Source of the DNA: Bacteriovoracales bacterium
GTDB lineage: Bacteria > Bdellovibrionota > Bacteriovoracia > Bacteriovoracales > Bacteriovoracaceae
DNA: 64,000 nucleotides
Assembly (NCBI GenBank): GCA_028346125.1
Contig: JAOMEV010000009.1
Location: 1-64,000 of the forward strand
Reading direction: 5' to 3'
The translations under genes were made by a program, and so were the position numbers. Shown here one piece after another: positions 24,243-33,647 of the stretch. How positions within the stretch are numbered: position 1 is the stretch's first letter; each line of letters starts with the position of its first letter. Under the pieces are notes generated by a model that did no database searches, was not told the origin of the DNA, and saw only the letters and a list, made by a program, of their open reading frames with translations.

Positions 24243-26143
24243 AACAACCATTCTCCTGGACTACCTTCTTAAAACTTACAATTTTGGTAATCCAGATTAC
24301 TTTTTCCCATAACTCTTACTCGCAACAGATGCTTGGCGTAGACAGTATGCCTATACTTGGAGCAGGAATAAAGTTTAACCTTATAAGGCCATCCCTGAAG
24401 ACATGTTTGGCAAACTCAAAAGATATTTTTATAAAGCAAGAGATCAATACTGAAATTTATTTTCTCGAAAATAAAAAAAATCACAAGTTTGAAGATTATG
24501 AAACTGAGGCCTTTGTAAAAAAAAATCTAAAGCTCCTAAAAGAAAAAAAGAGATCGCTTAAAAGGAAAAAAGTCTCTTCCTTTTTAATTATCATCGACAT
24601 TGATAAAAACATTGGTTTTAAATCGCTCGATAAACTTTCCTTTCAAAAAGACATTGAGCAAACCCTAGATGACAAAAATTATGACCTTTTCTTCCAAGAG
24701 TGTGGTGATCACTTTATTGAATCTGTGAAAAAAAGGTCCCGCCTCCTTCTCTTTACATCATTCTACGGAACCAGGTTGAAAGACCGTTGGATTCTCAAAA
24801 AAACAATCAAAAAGAGAGTTACGTACGACCCTAAAGATTCTTTCCAATTAGGCCTTTTCAAGGATTTTGAATATAATAGTTTTTTCCACTTAGATGCTTT
24901 ACAAAAGGGTGTCGGAGAATACTCTGACCTCTTATATGGAGTAGACAAATGGCGAGGAAAAGGTCTTGATTATTACATTAAAGTTATTCTTAAAAAGTCA
25001 CTCAATACTCAAGATGGATACCTATTAAGCTTTCAAAAAAGAAAATGGAGTGATTTACCTACTCTACTCAAACTTCATAATGAAAATGGACAGCAAAAAT
25101 ACTCAACACCCTTACAACTCAAGTCGCGAAAACTCCTCCAAAGACTCCAAAATGACCTTTTCCTTTTTAAATCAAAAAAAGTCATTGCCCAAAAAACAGC
25201 AAATAAATTATGTTACTCCAAAGCATTAGAGCTTGAAAAAATATTGAATTGGAAAACCCTTTCTGAGTGCAAGAAAAATCTTCTCTCATACCCCTTAGGC
25301 AATAGTAATAGAATTAAAGAATGTTATGATATGAAGGTTCAATTCCGGAGCTTCTTTAAAGAAAAAAGTTGCCAAAATCTAAGCTTGAAGAACCCTCTTT
25401 TGTCACCTTTCATCTACCAAGAAAGAACAATTGATATTAAAAGCCCTGAACCAAAAATTAAAATTGGCCTTGGAGTCGACCCGCAGGGTGCAAAATACAA
25501 AAATTGCCTCAAAAATGTCGACCTGCCTTACATACAAAAAACTAACAATGAAAATTATGCTGAAACCATCTACTCACCGCAAAAAAAGGGCCTTTTCTTC
25601 GCTAAAGTAAACTCTTCATTAACCCTTTTAGAAACATCTAAAAGAGTTCTATCAAGGTTTAAATTACCAAAAGACCTTGTTGATAAAATGAACATAGGCC
25701 TTCCTCAATTTTTTAAAGAATGTGGAACCCATTTTGTTTCTTCCATCAAATTTAAAAAAGGCTATGATCTAAATTTGAAAATCAGCAATTTTAGGGCCTT
25801 CAGAAAAAAGGTCTTTTTAGATGATGAAAATGACTTACCTAATTTAAACTCATCTTTGGAAGTTTTTAGAGGTTTTAAGTTCAAGAAAAAGAAAAAGAAA
25901 AAGAAAAAACGAGCAAAATGGCTCAAAAAGGTTAAAGTTTCTTTTTCTCCTTTTGGATTTACCTATAAGTCTTCTCCTAATAACCTAGAAGAATTTCTTC
26001 GAAAATACCCTAAAATTAAAGGTGCTATTGATAAAGAACAAAAAGGTATCCCCACTTCTATTACTCTTACCCCTTGGTCAGATATTTTTCTATGGAATAA
26101 CCTTCTCAAACAAGAAGAGCTTGATTTTTTTGATTCTCTATAA
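24239..26143 (+). CDS. Secreted protein with two MACPF-like modules
   Basis: A 634-residue member of the same cluster with a signal peptide (residues ~10-28). It holds two copies of the MACPF-like core. Copy one starts at PILGAGIKFN and has the signature-like FFQECGDHFIESVKKRSRLLLFTSF (about 157-181); copy two starts at KIGLGVDPQGAKY and has FFKECGTHFVSSIKFKKGYDLNLKI (about 490-515), where CGTHF is closest to the MACPF YGTHY consensus. Copy two ends SITLTPW. A run of Lys (KKKKKKKKK, near 550) precedes RAKWLKKVKVSFSPFG. Translationally coupled to the second gene. Confidence 0.58.
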   Translation: MKQPFSWTTFLKLTILVIQITFSHNSYSQQMLGVDSMPILGAGIKFNLIRPSLKTCLANSKDIFIKQEINTEIYFLENKKNHKFEDYETEAFVKKNLKLLKEKKRSLKRKKVSSFLIIIDIDKNIGFKSLDKLSFQKDIEQTLDDKNYDLFFQECGDHFIESVKKRSRLLLFTSFYGTRLKDRWILKKTIKKRVTYDPKDSFQLGLFKDFEYNSFFHLDALQKGVGEYSDLLYGVDKWRGKGLDYYIKVILKKSLNTQDGYLLSFQKRKWSDLPTLLKLHNENGQQKYSTPLQLKSRKLLQRLQNDLFLFKSKKVIAQKTANKLCYSKALELEKILNWKTLSECKKNLLSYPLGNSNRIKECYDMKVQFRSFFKEKSCQNLSLKNPLLSPFIYQERTIDIKSPEPKIKIGLGVDPQGAKYKNCLKNVDLPYIQKTNNENYAETIYSPQKKGLFFAKVNSSLTLLETSKRVLSRFKLPKDLVDKMNIGLPQFFKECGTHFVSSIKFKKGYDLNLKISNFRAFRKKVFLDDENDLPNLNSSLEVFRGFKFKKKKKKKKKRAKWLKKVKVSFSPFGFTYKSSPNNLEEFLRKYPKIKGAIDKEQKGIPTSITLTPWSDIFLWNNLLKQEELDFFDSL

Positions 26144-26255
26144 AACCAGGCCATTTAGTCATTTAAGAATTTATTTCTTTCAATAAATTTTCAGTCTATA
26201 ATCAAAGTTAGAAAAATTTCTTAAAATAGTTTTATAGTACCAAGGGGAAGAACAA

Positions 26256-26669
26256 GTGGCTGAGCAAGAAACGGACCGTGCTATTATCATCGACGACGAA
26301 GAAAGTGTTTGCGAGACTTTAGAGTTATTCCTTTCAAATATGGGCTTTTTTGAGGAAATTGTTATTTCAATGGATGGGAATGAGGCCCTTAAAAAACTTA
26401 CAAATCAAAACTACTCTATCGTTCTTCTTGACCTTAACATGCCTGGAATTAATGGATTTGAGGTTATCGATAAACTTAAAGCAGAACATAAAGCAGATGA
26501 TACCTTTATTCAAAGAGTGATAATTGTCTCTGGCGGTCTTGGTATAGATAACATCGAAAAAGCGAAGTCCTTAGGCGTGAAACACTTTTTGGCCAAGCCT
26601 TTTGACCAAAGAGAGTTTCGTAGTAAAGTTCAGAAAATTTATACCATTATTAAAGCGAGAATGGCCTAA
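26256..26669 (+). CDS. Single-domain response regulator
   Basis: A 137-residue receiver with Asp13/Asp14 (IIDDEES), phosphoacceptor Asp59 in LLDLNMP, Ser92 in VSGG and Lys114 in AKPF. The start is GTG with AAGGGGAAG upstream. No output domain or partner kinase is visible; it is followed by a clear terminator and so is monocistronic. Confidence 0.9.
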   Translation: MAEQETDRAIIIDDEESVCETLELFLSNMGFFEEIVISMDGNEALKKLTNQNYSIVLLDLNMPGINGFEVIDKLKAEHKADDTFIQRVIIVSGGLGIDNIEKAKSLGVKHFLAKPFDQREFRSKVQKIYTIIKARMA

Positions 26670-26693
26670 AAATATTCCAAGTTTTAGATAGGC

Positions 26694-26728
26694 GCCTTCT
26701 ACTTAAATTCCCCAAGTAGAAGGCTTTT
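26694..26728 (+). terminator. Rho-independent terminator after the receiver gene
   Basis: Perfect 11-bp arms GCCTTCTACTT (26694-26704) and AAGTAGAAGGC (26714-26724), 9-nt loop, followed by TTTTCT. Confidence 0.85.
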
Positions 26729-26754
26729 CTAATTAAACTCCCCAATAAAGTACT

Positions 26755-27429
26755 TCACCACCACTTTTCAAAGTGTATATTTTCTTGAGGGGCTCCTTCC
26801 TGAAGAAGTCCTTTGTTAAGGTCTTCTATCATTTGAGGTGGACCACAAAGAAAATAATGAGATGACTTCAAAGAATCAAATACATCTCCTTTTTCTAAAT
26901 GCCCTTCTTCCTGACTAAATAAAGTTTTAACTTGAATTCTTTCATCTTTTTCAAGCTCAGATAGAAGGTCTTTAAAGGCCCATTCATCTTTATTCTTAAC
27001 AGAATAAAAGATTTTCATTCGGGCCTTGGATAAAGACTTTTCTTTAAAAAAAGTACGGGCCATCGACATTAAGGGAGTGAGACCAATTCCTCCCATAATT
27101 AAGACGACTTGGTCATTATCTTTAGGGGAGTAAAAGCATTTTCCACCGGCACCCTGAATATCAACAGTATCTCCAACTTTTGCTTCTTCATAAAGCCACT
27201 TCGTTGTAGGATGATTTTTTCCCTTTCTTATGGCCAATTCAAAAAAAGGAAGGTCGCTTGGAGGGCCCATCATAGAGTAGCCCCCCCATTTTTCCATACC
27301 TTCCGGCTTAAGATCTAACCATTGCCCAGGTAAGAATTGAAAATTCTTATCTTTCGCTTCCAAAAGAAACCATCTAATACTGGGAGTTTCTTCTTTTATT
27401 TTTTTAATTATGGCCTTTGTTACAATCAT
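26755..27429 (-). CDS. FAD/NAD(P)-binding oxidoreductase (ferredoxin reductase-like)
   Basis: A 224-residue reductase with an FAD-binding beta barrel (FLPGQWLDL, about residues 32-40, then GGYSMMGPP in place of the usual RxYS) and a nucleotide-binding domain (MGGIGLTPLMSMA about 113-125, CGPPQMIEDL about 195-204). It has no C-terminal 2Fe-2S domain, unlike PaaE. Its ATG overlaps the paaZ stop by 4 nt, so it is co-translated with paaZ and may supply or remove electrons for that pathway; the acceptor is unknown. Confidence 0.85.
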   Translation of the reverse strand: MIVTKAIIKKIKEETPSIRWFLLEAKDKNFQFLPGQWLDLKPEGMEKWGGYSMMGPPSDLPFFELAIRKGKNHPTTKWLYEEAKVGDTVDIQGAGGKCFYSPKDNDQVVLIMGGIGLTPLMSMARTFFKEKSLSKARMKIFYSVKNKDEWAFKDLLSELEKDERIQVKTLFSQEEGHLEKGDVFDSLKSSHYFLCGPPQMIEDLNKGLLQEGAPQENIHFEKWW

Positions 27430-29477
27430 AGTTCCTTTTTTTCCTTACACTCGACTAATGTTAAAATAGTGTACAGGGCCACCATTTCTTCATTTTGATT
27501 CATTACTTGAACATTCCAGGCCACAACGCCGTTGGGCTTTTCATCCTCACGAGGTGGTTTTCTCGTTTTTCTCATACAGGTCAATTTAACCTGAATCGTA
27601 TCCCCTATTCCTACTGGTTCAATAAAACGAAGGTTATCAAGCCCATAGTTTGCCTGAACCGGCCCTGGAGCTGGATCCACAAAAAGCCCAGCTGCAGCTG
27701 ATACAACAAAATACCCATGGGCCACTCTCTTTTCAAAAAGAGAATCCTTAGCAGCAATTTCGTCCATATGAGCATAAAAATAATCGCCACTGATTCCCGC
27801 AAAATTCACAATATCGGCTTCTGCAATTGTCCTTCTCGGGGTCACAAATGTTTCACCGATTTCTAACTCTTCAAAATATTTTTTAAAAGGATGGACGCGG
27901 TCTTGCTTAATCTTGGCCCCCATCATCCATTCGTTAGTGACATGAGATAGAGTAGTTGGAGACCCCTGCAATGCTGTTCTTTGCATATAATGGAATACAC
28001 TCCGAACACCTCCCATTTCTTCACCACCACCAGCACGACCTGGACCACCATGTACGAGATGAGGTAGCGGCGAACCATGGCCAGTAGACTCTTTCGCCGA
28101 GTCTTTGTTTAAAATCATGATACGGCCATGATAAGAAGCCGTCCCTAAAACAACTTCCCTTGCAACCTCATCACTAGTTGTAAATAAAGAACCAACTAAA
28201 CTTCCTTCTCCCATCTTTGCAAGTTGATTAACTTCTTCAATATTTTTATAAGGCATAACAGTACTAACAGGCCCAAAAGGCTCAATTGAATGTGCCCCTT
28301 TCGAACTTAAAGGATTTTCACAGTGAAGAAGGAAAGGTGGAAAAAAGGCCCCTCCTTCTGTTCCGTTGCCGAGAGGACTTAATCCATCAAAACTTCCGTG
28401 AACTAAATTCGCAGACTTTTGGAGAAGTTCAACACTTCTCTTAACTTCATCTACCTGCCCCAAACTTGCTAAAGGTCCCATTCGTACACCTTCAACAGAA
28501 GGGTCACCTATAGTTATTTTAGTAAGCCTCTCCTTAAGTGCATCCAAAACTGCTTCTTGGAGATTTTCCGGGACAAAAGCTCTCCTAATTGCCGTACATT
28601 TTTGCCCCGTTTTGACGGTCATCTCTCGGACGACCTCTTTAACAAAAAGGCCAAACTCTTCATCTTCAGGCTTTACGTCTGGACCCAAAATGGAACAATT
28701 TAGGGAATCAGCTTCCATATTAAATCTTGTGTTATTTCTTAAAACTGCAGGATGACCCTTCAACTTAAGACCAGTTTCAGCTGACCCTGTAAAAGTCACA
28801 ACATCCTGGCCAGTCACATGATCTAAAAGGTCGCCGACCCCACCACAAATAAGCTGAAGGGAACCTTCAGGAAGAATATTTGATTTAATTATGCTTTTAA
28901 CCATACTTTCTGTGAGATATGCAGTATTACTTGCTGGCTTAACAATAGAGGGCATTCCCGCCAAAAATGTCGGTGCAAACTTTTCGAGCATCCCCCAACA
29001 AGGAAAGTTAAAGGCATTAATATGAACAGCTACTCCCTCTAAAGGAACACAAACGTGGCGTCCAATAAAGCTCCCACCTTTCGAAAGAGGCTCTAGGTCC
29101 CCATCAATATAAATCCGTTCATTGGGAAGCTCTCTTCTCCCTTTGCCTGAAAAAACAAAGAGGGTTCCAATACCACCTTCAATATCAATCCAAGAATCTT
29201 TTCTTGTTGCACCCGTCGCTTTAGAGATTTCATAAAAAATTTCTTTATTTTCCATTAAATACTTCGCGAGTTCTTTAAGACGAATGGCCCTTTCATGAAA
29301 AGTCATCTTTCTGAGGTTTTTTCCCCCAACATCTCTTCCATATTCCAACATACGCTGGAAATGAACACCATCACTTGAAATTTCGTAAATCTTGGAACCA
29401 TTGACAGCATGAAAGAGATCTTTTCCCTTGCCGCTCGCACCAAACCACTTTCCTTCAATATAACTCTCAAGCTTCAT
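27426..29477 (-). CDS. paaZ: PaaZ-like bifunctional aldehyde dehydrogenase/enoyl-CoA hydratase
   Basis: A 683-residue fusion, close to the 681 residues of E. coli PaaZ, which opens oxepin-CoA and oxidises the aldehyde formed during phenylacetate breakdown. The N-terminal ALDH domain (about 1-515) shows HINAFNFPCWGMLEKFAP, FTGSAETG, the Glu in NMEADSLNC and the catalytic Cys in KTGQKCTAIRRAF. The C-terminal MaoC-like hot-dog domain (about 535-683) shows FAGISGDYFYAHMDEIAA. The ATG at 29477 is chosen because GGGGA precedes it. No other paa genes are in the window, so the substrate may be another ring-cleaved CoA ester. Confidence 0.9.
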   Translation of the reverse strand: MKLESYIEGKWFGASGKGKDLFHAVNGSKIYEISSDGVHFQRMLEYGRDVGGKNLRKMTFHERAIRLKELAKYLMENKEIFYEISKATGATRKDSWIDIEGGIGTLFVFSGKGRRELPNERIYIDGDLEPLSKGGSFIGRHVCVPLEGVAVHINAFNFPCWGMLEKFAPTFLAGMPSIVKPASNTAYLTESMVKSIIKSNILPEGSLQLICGGVGDLLDHVTGQDVVTFTGSAETGLKLKGHPAVLRNNTRFNMEADSLNCSILGPDVKPEDEEFGLFVKEVVREMTVKTGQKCTAIRRAFVPENLQEAVLDALKERLTKITIGDPSVEGVRMGPLASLGQVDEVKRSVELLQKSANLVHGSFDGLSPLGNGTEGGAFFPPFLLHCENPLSSKGAHSIEPFGPVSTVMPYKNIEEVNQLAKMGEGSLVGSLFTTSDEVAREVVLGTASYHGRIMILNKDSAKESTGHGSPLPHLVHGGPGRAGGGEEMGGVRSVFHYMQRTALQGSPTTLSHVTNEWMMGAKIKQDRVHPFKKYFEELEIGETFVTPRRTIAEADIVNFAGISGDYFYAHMDEIAAKDSLFEKRVAHGYFVVSAAAGLFVDPAPGPVQANYGLDNLRFIEPVGIGDTIQVKLTCMRKTRKPPREDEKPNGVVAWNVQVMNQNEEMVALYTILTLVECKEKKEL

Positions 29478-29779
29478 AATTTTCCCCATTTGTTGACTCA
29501 AAAAGTCTTTTTTAATAGTCAGTATTTCTCGATGCTTTTCCTTATAACGCCCCTATCCTAGATAAAAGGCCTTCAATTAAGGTTTGAACTCCAATTCTTG
29601 ATAAAAACAAACTGTTGGGATTTTAGGGAAAACTTTATTGAAGATCAAATATTTTCAAGAGTGTTAATACATTTTTAGCTTGGTGAGTAAAGTAGTTTTA
29701 AGTCAATTGTTACAACGCAATTCTTACTAAAGAATCTGATATGACGAGTCGATAATAGGAGAGAACAAGCGAGAAATTT

Positions 29780-30829
29780 ATGGCAGAACAGGAAAAAAGG
29801 CCTCTTATTCTTTTAACACCCCTTTCCGACGTTTTAGAGTCAGCGAAAAGACAAATAATCAAAGATGAAGACATTGATCTTTATGAGATAAATTTTAAAG
29901 AACTCCATCCAGAAGAATTTATGAAAAGAATACCATCCGTGATCGTGACAGGAAGTCCAAAAGAGGCGGTAGGTTTTCTTAAAATGTACGACAAAGTCGT
30001 AAAAAGCTCCTCTTCAAAAGTAATTCTCATTACGGAAGAAGAACCTTCCCCAAAAGTAATGGGTGTCTTAAAAAATATAAGGCTTGCCGATCACGTTTAT
30101 GGAAACGTGCAACCTAAAACACTCCTCTACAAAATTAAGCTGCACCTTAAAGCTCTTCCAGAGCTCGATGAAGAGGACCTCGTAAGAATATCCCGGGTGA
30201 CCTATCATATTTGGGAAAATTCAAAAATGGAAATAAAGGAAGGTGAAAAAAAGGGGCCTTCAGCTGAAGATATAAAAATCAGAGGTGTAACACAATATTT
30301 GGGCGTTGATAGATCTACCATGAAAGTTGGAGAGAACCTTGATGCAGAAGGTAGAGGTAATCTTGAAAAAGACGAGCTTCAAGTTTTTTATGACGCCAAT
30401 AGACGACTGACCATTGAGTTAGAAGATATTTTTGATAAGTTTGAAAATGAAATAGAAAGAAAAGAACTCCTGATTGAAGCCGACCAAAAGATTGATGAAA
30501 TAAAAGATTCTTGTCTCGACAAGAGTTATAATGAGTTAGGGCTTTTTTGCGATATTATGAAGACCATTTGCTATAAGCTTAGTAGTGTCAAAGACGACAG
30601 TTTCTCCGTGGTAGTTGTTGGTATTCTTTTTAATAGTGCCGAATTTTTAAAAAGCGAACTCAACCAGGTAAGAAAGGGTATTGGCTCCTCCATTAGAGAC
30701 AACCCCAATAAGGCCCTTTTTAATAGGTTTAAGTGGCTTAATACCAAATTCAACTCTCTTAAAGATACAAAAGAAGACGACCCAAAAAATATTAGCCTCA
30801 CAGAGCTTATGGAATTTCTCCGAATTTAG
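29780..30829 (+). CDS. Receiver-like regulatory protein of unknown output
   Basis: A 349-residue soluble protein. Residues ~6-125 look like a receiver fold (LILLTPLSDVLESAKRQI ... VILITEEEPSPKVMGVL ... HVYGNVQPKTLLYKI) but lack the acidic pair and phospho-Asp, so it would be a pseudo-receiver. The rest is helical and acidic (residues ~195-345), with no recognised effector domain. Weak sequence resemblance in layout to the protein at 14874-16184. Monocistronic. Confidence 0.6.
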   Translation: MAEQEKRPLILLTPLSDVLESAKRQIIKDEDIDLYEINFKELHPEEFMKRIPSVIVTGSPKEAVGFLKMYDKVVKSSSSKVILITEEEPSPKVMGVLKNIRLADHVYGNVQPKTLLYKIKLHLKALPELDEEDLVRISRVTYHIWENSKMEIKEGEKKGPSAEDIKIRGVTQYLGVDRSTMKVGENLDAEGRGNLEKDELQVFYDANRRLTIELEDIFDKFENEIERKELLIEADQKIDEIKDSCLDKSYNELGLFCDIMKTICYKLSSVKDDSFSVVVVGILFNSAEFLKSELNQVRKGIGSSIRDNPNKALFNRFKWLNTKFNSLKDTKEDDPKNISLTELMEFLRI

Positions 30830-30892
30830 TCAATAAACTCTATTTATACTCTTTGGACTTAACCAAACATCGTGGTATTAAGAAACTATTCA

Positions 30893-30922
30893 TTGACCAA
30901 CATACCCCATGGGGGTATGTTG
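30893..30922 (+). promoter_or_regulatory. Copper promoter with CsoR-type operator in the -35/-10 spacer
   Basis: A perfect inverted repeat with 11-bp arms (CAACATACCCC, 30898-30908; GGGGTATGTTG, 30912-30922) around a 3-bp centre contains the ATACCCC/GGGGTAT core of known CsoR sites. It falls between TTGACC (30893-30898) and TATGTT (30916-30921), spaced exactly 17 nt. Bound CsoR would occlude polymerase, and Cu(I) would release it. The csoR gene itself is the third gene of this operon, so the loop is autoregulatory. Confidence 0.88.
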
Positions 30923-30938
30923 AATAAAAGGACTCTCT

Positions 30939-31160
30939 ATGACAAACAAGAAACTTATTTTTTCCATTAACGGCATGAAATGTGGAAATTGCGTTAAAAA
31001 ATTACAAGATTCTTTTAGCGAGCTCGACTTTGAACTTGAGGCCAATTTCGACCTAGAGAACAAAGAAGTTTCCGTCACATTTGACCAAAGTGAAGGCCAG
31101 GGGATCCAAATAAAAAAACAAATTGAAGAGGCCGGCTTTAACGTTAGTAAAATGGAGTAA
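30939..31160 (+). CDS. copZ: CopZ-like copper chaperone (HMA domain)
   Basis: A 73-residue single heavy-metal-associated domain with the Cu(I)-binding MKCGNC motif (residues ~13-18) and GFNVSKME at the end. It should carry Cu(I) in the cytosol to CopA, which starts 7 bp downstream. The leader is short: the ATG lies 17 bp after the operator palindrome. Confidence 0.9.
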   Translation: MTNKKLIFSINGMKCGNCVKKLQDSFSELDFELEANFDLENKEVSVTFDQSEGQGIQIKKQIEEAGFNVSKME

Positions 31161-31167
31161 ACTCTCC

Positions 31168-33330
31168 ATGGAAAAGATTGCCTACAAAATTGGGGGAATG
31201 AGCTGTACAAGCTGTGCTCTTAATATTGAAAAATCTCTTCAGAAATTACCCCAACTCCAGAAAGTCTCCGTTAACTTCACGACAGAAATTGGATCTTTTG
31301 AAGGTCATACCCTGACCTCTCAGGATATTGCTCTCATTGAAAAAACTATTGGTGATTTGGGGCACACAATCTCCCCCCTTCACTCTAGTGAAAATGATCA
31401 AGAGAGTGACCATGAATTGAAAAAATTTGTTCTTGCCCTTTTTTTCTCGCTTATGGTTCTTTTTTTAAACATGGGACCTGGAAAAAACCTTGTCTCCCAA
31501 ACAGTATCTTGGTGGATACAATTTTTTTTAACGCTACCAGTTTGGTCTTGGATCGGTATTCATTTTATTAAGGCCGTTTTATCCTTTTTAAAATCCGGAA
31601 TATCGAATATGAACACACTCATTGGCCTAGGGACAAGTGTGGCCTTCATCTATAGTAGTCTCCTTACATTTTTTCCAGAATATTTCTTAAATTGGGGAAT
31701 GGCCCCCAAAGTTTATTTCGAAGCTGTTGGCCTCATTATTTCTTTTGTTTTTTTAGGACAGTTCCTTGAAACGAAAGCAAAGAAAAAAACTAAAGACGCT
31801 ATGAATTCTCTTTATAAACTTCAATCTAAAGAAGCTTGCCTTTTAGAGGGAAACATTGAAACGCGCATCCCCCTTGAAAAAGTAAAAAAGGGTCAACTCA
31901 TTAGAGTAAGGCCCGGAGAAAAAATACCCGTAGATGGCAAAGTCTTTAAAGGGATATCAAGTGTCGATGAATCCTCTATGACAGGAGAGCCTCTTCCCTC
32001 TCTCAAAAAAAAGGGCGATAAGATTTATGCTGGAACAATAAATGGAGATGGTGTTCTCGATTTTAAGGCACTCAAAGTAGGAAAAGATACATTTCTTTCC
32101 CAAATTTCTCAATTTGTAGAACAGGCCCAGCTTCAAAAGGCCCCCATACAAAAATACGCAGATAAAATAAGTTCCTACTTTGTCCCTACTATTATTTTTA
32201 TTTCTTTAATTACATTTTTGGGACAGTTTTTTTGGGGAGTTAATCCAAACAGCATTGGCTCAGCACTCTCACATATGATTGCAGTTTTAGTTATTGCTTG
32301 CCCCTGCGCATTAGGGTTGGCCACCCCCACGGCCGTAGTGGCCGCTACAGGAAAAGCCTCCCTAAAGGGAATTCTTATTTCTGGGGGAGATATCATCGAA
32401 AAAGCTGATTCTCTTAATCATATTATTTTTGATAAAACGGGAACACTAACCTACGGAAGGCCCATTGTAGAAAAGGCCTCTTTCACGGAAGAAGCTCTTT
32501 TTGAAATAGCTTCTCTTTGCCACTACTCAGAGCACCCCCTTTCTAAGGCCATTGTCTCTTACATAAGTGAAAAAGGAATAACTCCTAAAGATCCCGACTC
32601 ATTCGAAATTATTCCGGGTAGAGGAATCAAGGGAAAAATCGATGACAAAAGCTTTTTAATTGGAAGCGAAATTCTTATGAAAGAGTTTGACATTGAACTT
32701 CTTCAAAATGATACAAATATAAGTTTTTCAAGAGTTTATGTCGCCAAAAACAAAAAAATCATTGGGTCTTTTTACCTCCAAGATAAAATTAAAGAAAAAG
32801 CAAAAACGACAATTGACCTTATTCAAAAACTTGGCATGGACAGTACACTTTTAAGTGGAGACTGCGAAGCCGTGACAGAAAAAGTGGCCAAAAAGTTAGG
32901 CATTCCAAATTTTGAATCACGAGTTGGCCCTCTTGAAAAGGCCTCTATAATTAAAGGACTCCAAAACAAAGGTCAAAAAATCTCCATGATTGGAGACGGA
33001 ATTAATGATGGGCCAGCTCTCTCTCAAGCAGATGTCTCTTTATCTATGGGAACAGGAACCGACTTGGCCATAAGTGCCTCCGATGTTACCCTCGTTAAAG
33101 GGGATATCGAGAAGGCCTTGACCTTTCTTCAACTTTCAAATTATACGATGAAAATTATAAAGCAAAATTTGTTCCTCTCATTTATTTATAACATCCTCTG
33201 TATTCCCCTAGCGGCAGGGCTCTTTTACCCTTTTTTGGGTTGGAGTTTTTCCCCTATTTTTGCTAGTCTTGCCATGGGTTTAAGTAGCCTAAGTGTTGTT
33301 ACAAACAGTTTGAGAATAAGAAGGTTTTGA
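31168..33330 (+). CDS. copA: Cu(I)-exporting P1B-type ATPase
   Basis: A 720-residue inner-membrane pump. It has one N-terminal HMA domain with Cys13/Cys16 (MSCTSC), eight expected membrane helices, the actuator TGEP motif, the intramembrane CPC in VIACPCALG, the phosphorylated Asp in DKTGTLTYG, the HP motif (SEHPLSKAI) and [14 protein letters not shown]. The C-terminal helix has the [14 protein letters not shown] signature typical of Cu+ transporters. The start at 31168 gives a normal HMA N-terminus. The stop overlaps the csoR ATG by one base. Confidence 0.96.
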   Translation: MEKIAYKIGGMSCTSCALNIEKSLQKLPQLQKVSVNFTTEIGSFEGHTLTSQDIALIEKTIGDLGHTISPLHSSENDQESDHELKKFVLALFFSLMVLFLNMGPGKNLVSQTVSWWIQFFLTLPVWSWIGIHFIKAVLSFLKSGISNMNTLIGLGTSVAFIYSSLLTFFPEYFLNWGMAPKVYFEAVGLIISFVFLGQFLETKAKKKTKDAMNSLYKLQSKEACLLEGNIETRIPLEKVKKGQLIRVRPGEKIPVDGKVFKGISSVDESSMTGEPLPSLKKKGDKIYAGTINGDGVLDFKALKVGKDTFLSQISQFVEQAQLQKAPIQKYADKISSYFVPTIIFISLITFLGQFFWGVNPNSIGSALSHMIAVLVIACPCALGLATPTAVVAATGKASLKGILISGGDIIEKADSLNHIIFDKTGTLTYGRPIVEKASFTEEALFEIASLCHYSEHPLSKAIVSYISEKGITPKDPDSFEIIPGRGIKGKIDDKSFLIGSEILMKEFDIELLQNDTNISFSRVYVAKNKKIIGSFYLQDKIKEKAKTTIDLIQKLGMDSTLLSGDCEAVTEKVAKKLGIPNFESRVGPLEKASIIKGLQNKGQKISMIGDGINDGPALSQADVSLSMGTGTDLAISASDVTLVKGDIEKALTFLQLSNYTMKIIKQNLFLSFIYNILCIPLAAGLFYPFLGWSFSPIFASLAMGLSSLSVVTNSLRIRRF

Positions 33331-33608
33331 TGTCTCAAAGTAACCACAAAAACGATATTCACAGACTCAAAAGAATTGAAGGTCAAGTTAAGGGCATTAT
33401 CAAAATGGTTGAAAACCAAAAATATTGCCTTGATATTCTTACCCAAATTAAGGCCGTAAAAAGTGCTTTAAAGTCCCTTGAAACACAAATATTAGAAAAT
33501 CATCTAGACAGCTGTGTAAAAGAGGCCTTCGAAAGTGGCTCAAAAAAAGATAGAAAAGAAAAAATGGACGAAGTCATAAACCTTATAAAAAAATCAGGCA
33601 GACCCTGA
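33330..33608 (+). CDS. csoR: CsoR-type copper-sensing repressor
   Basis: A 92-residue helical repressor of the CsoR/RcnR family. The Cu(I) ligand set Cys33 (KYCLDIL), His58 and Cys62 (NHLDSCV) matches the C-H-C set of CsoR rather than the RcnR set. IHRLKRIEGQVKGI at the N-terminus is the family DNA-binding helix. It is translationally coupled to copA and is the obvious ligand for the palindrome upstream of copZ. Confidence 0.93.
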   Translation: MSQSNHKNDIHRLKRIEGQVKGIIKMVENQKYCLDILTQIKAVKSALKSLETQILENHLDSCVKEAFESGSKKDRKEKMDEVINLIKKSGRP

Positions 33609-33647
33609 GCGTAAGCTGATATAATATTGAAAAAGCGGAACTAAAAC

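Noticed and set aside
29502-29779. Riboswitch or RNA gene between paaZ and the receiver-like gene
   Set aside because: No stable stem series or known conserved motif was visible in this AT-rich stretch.
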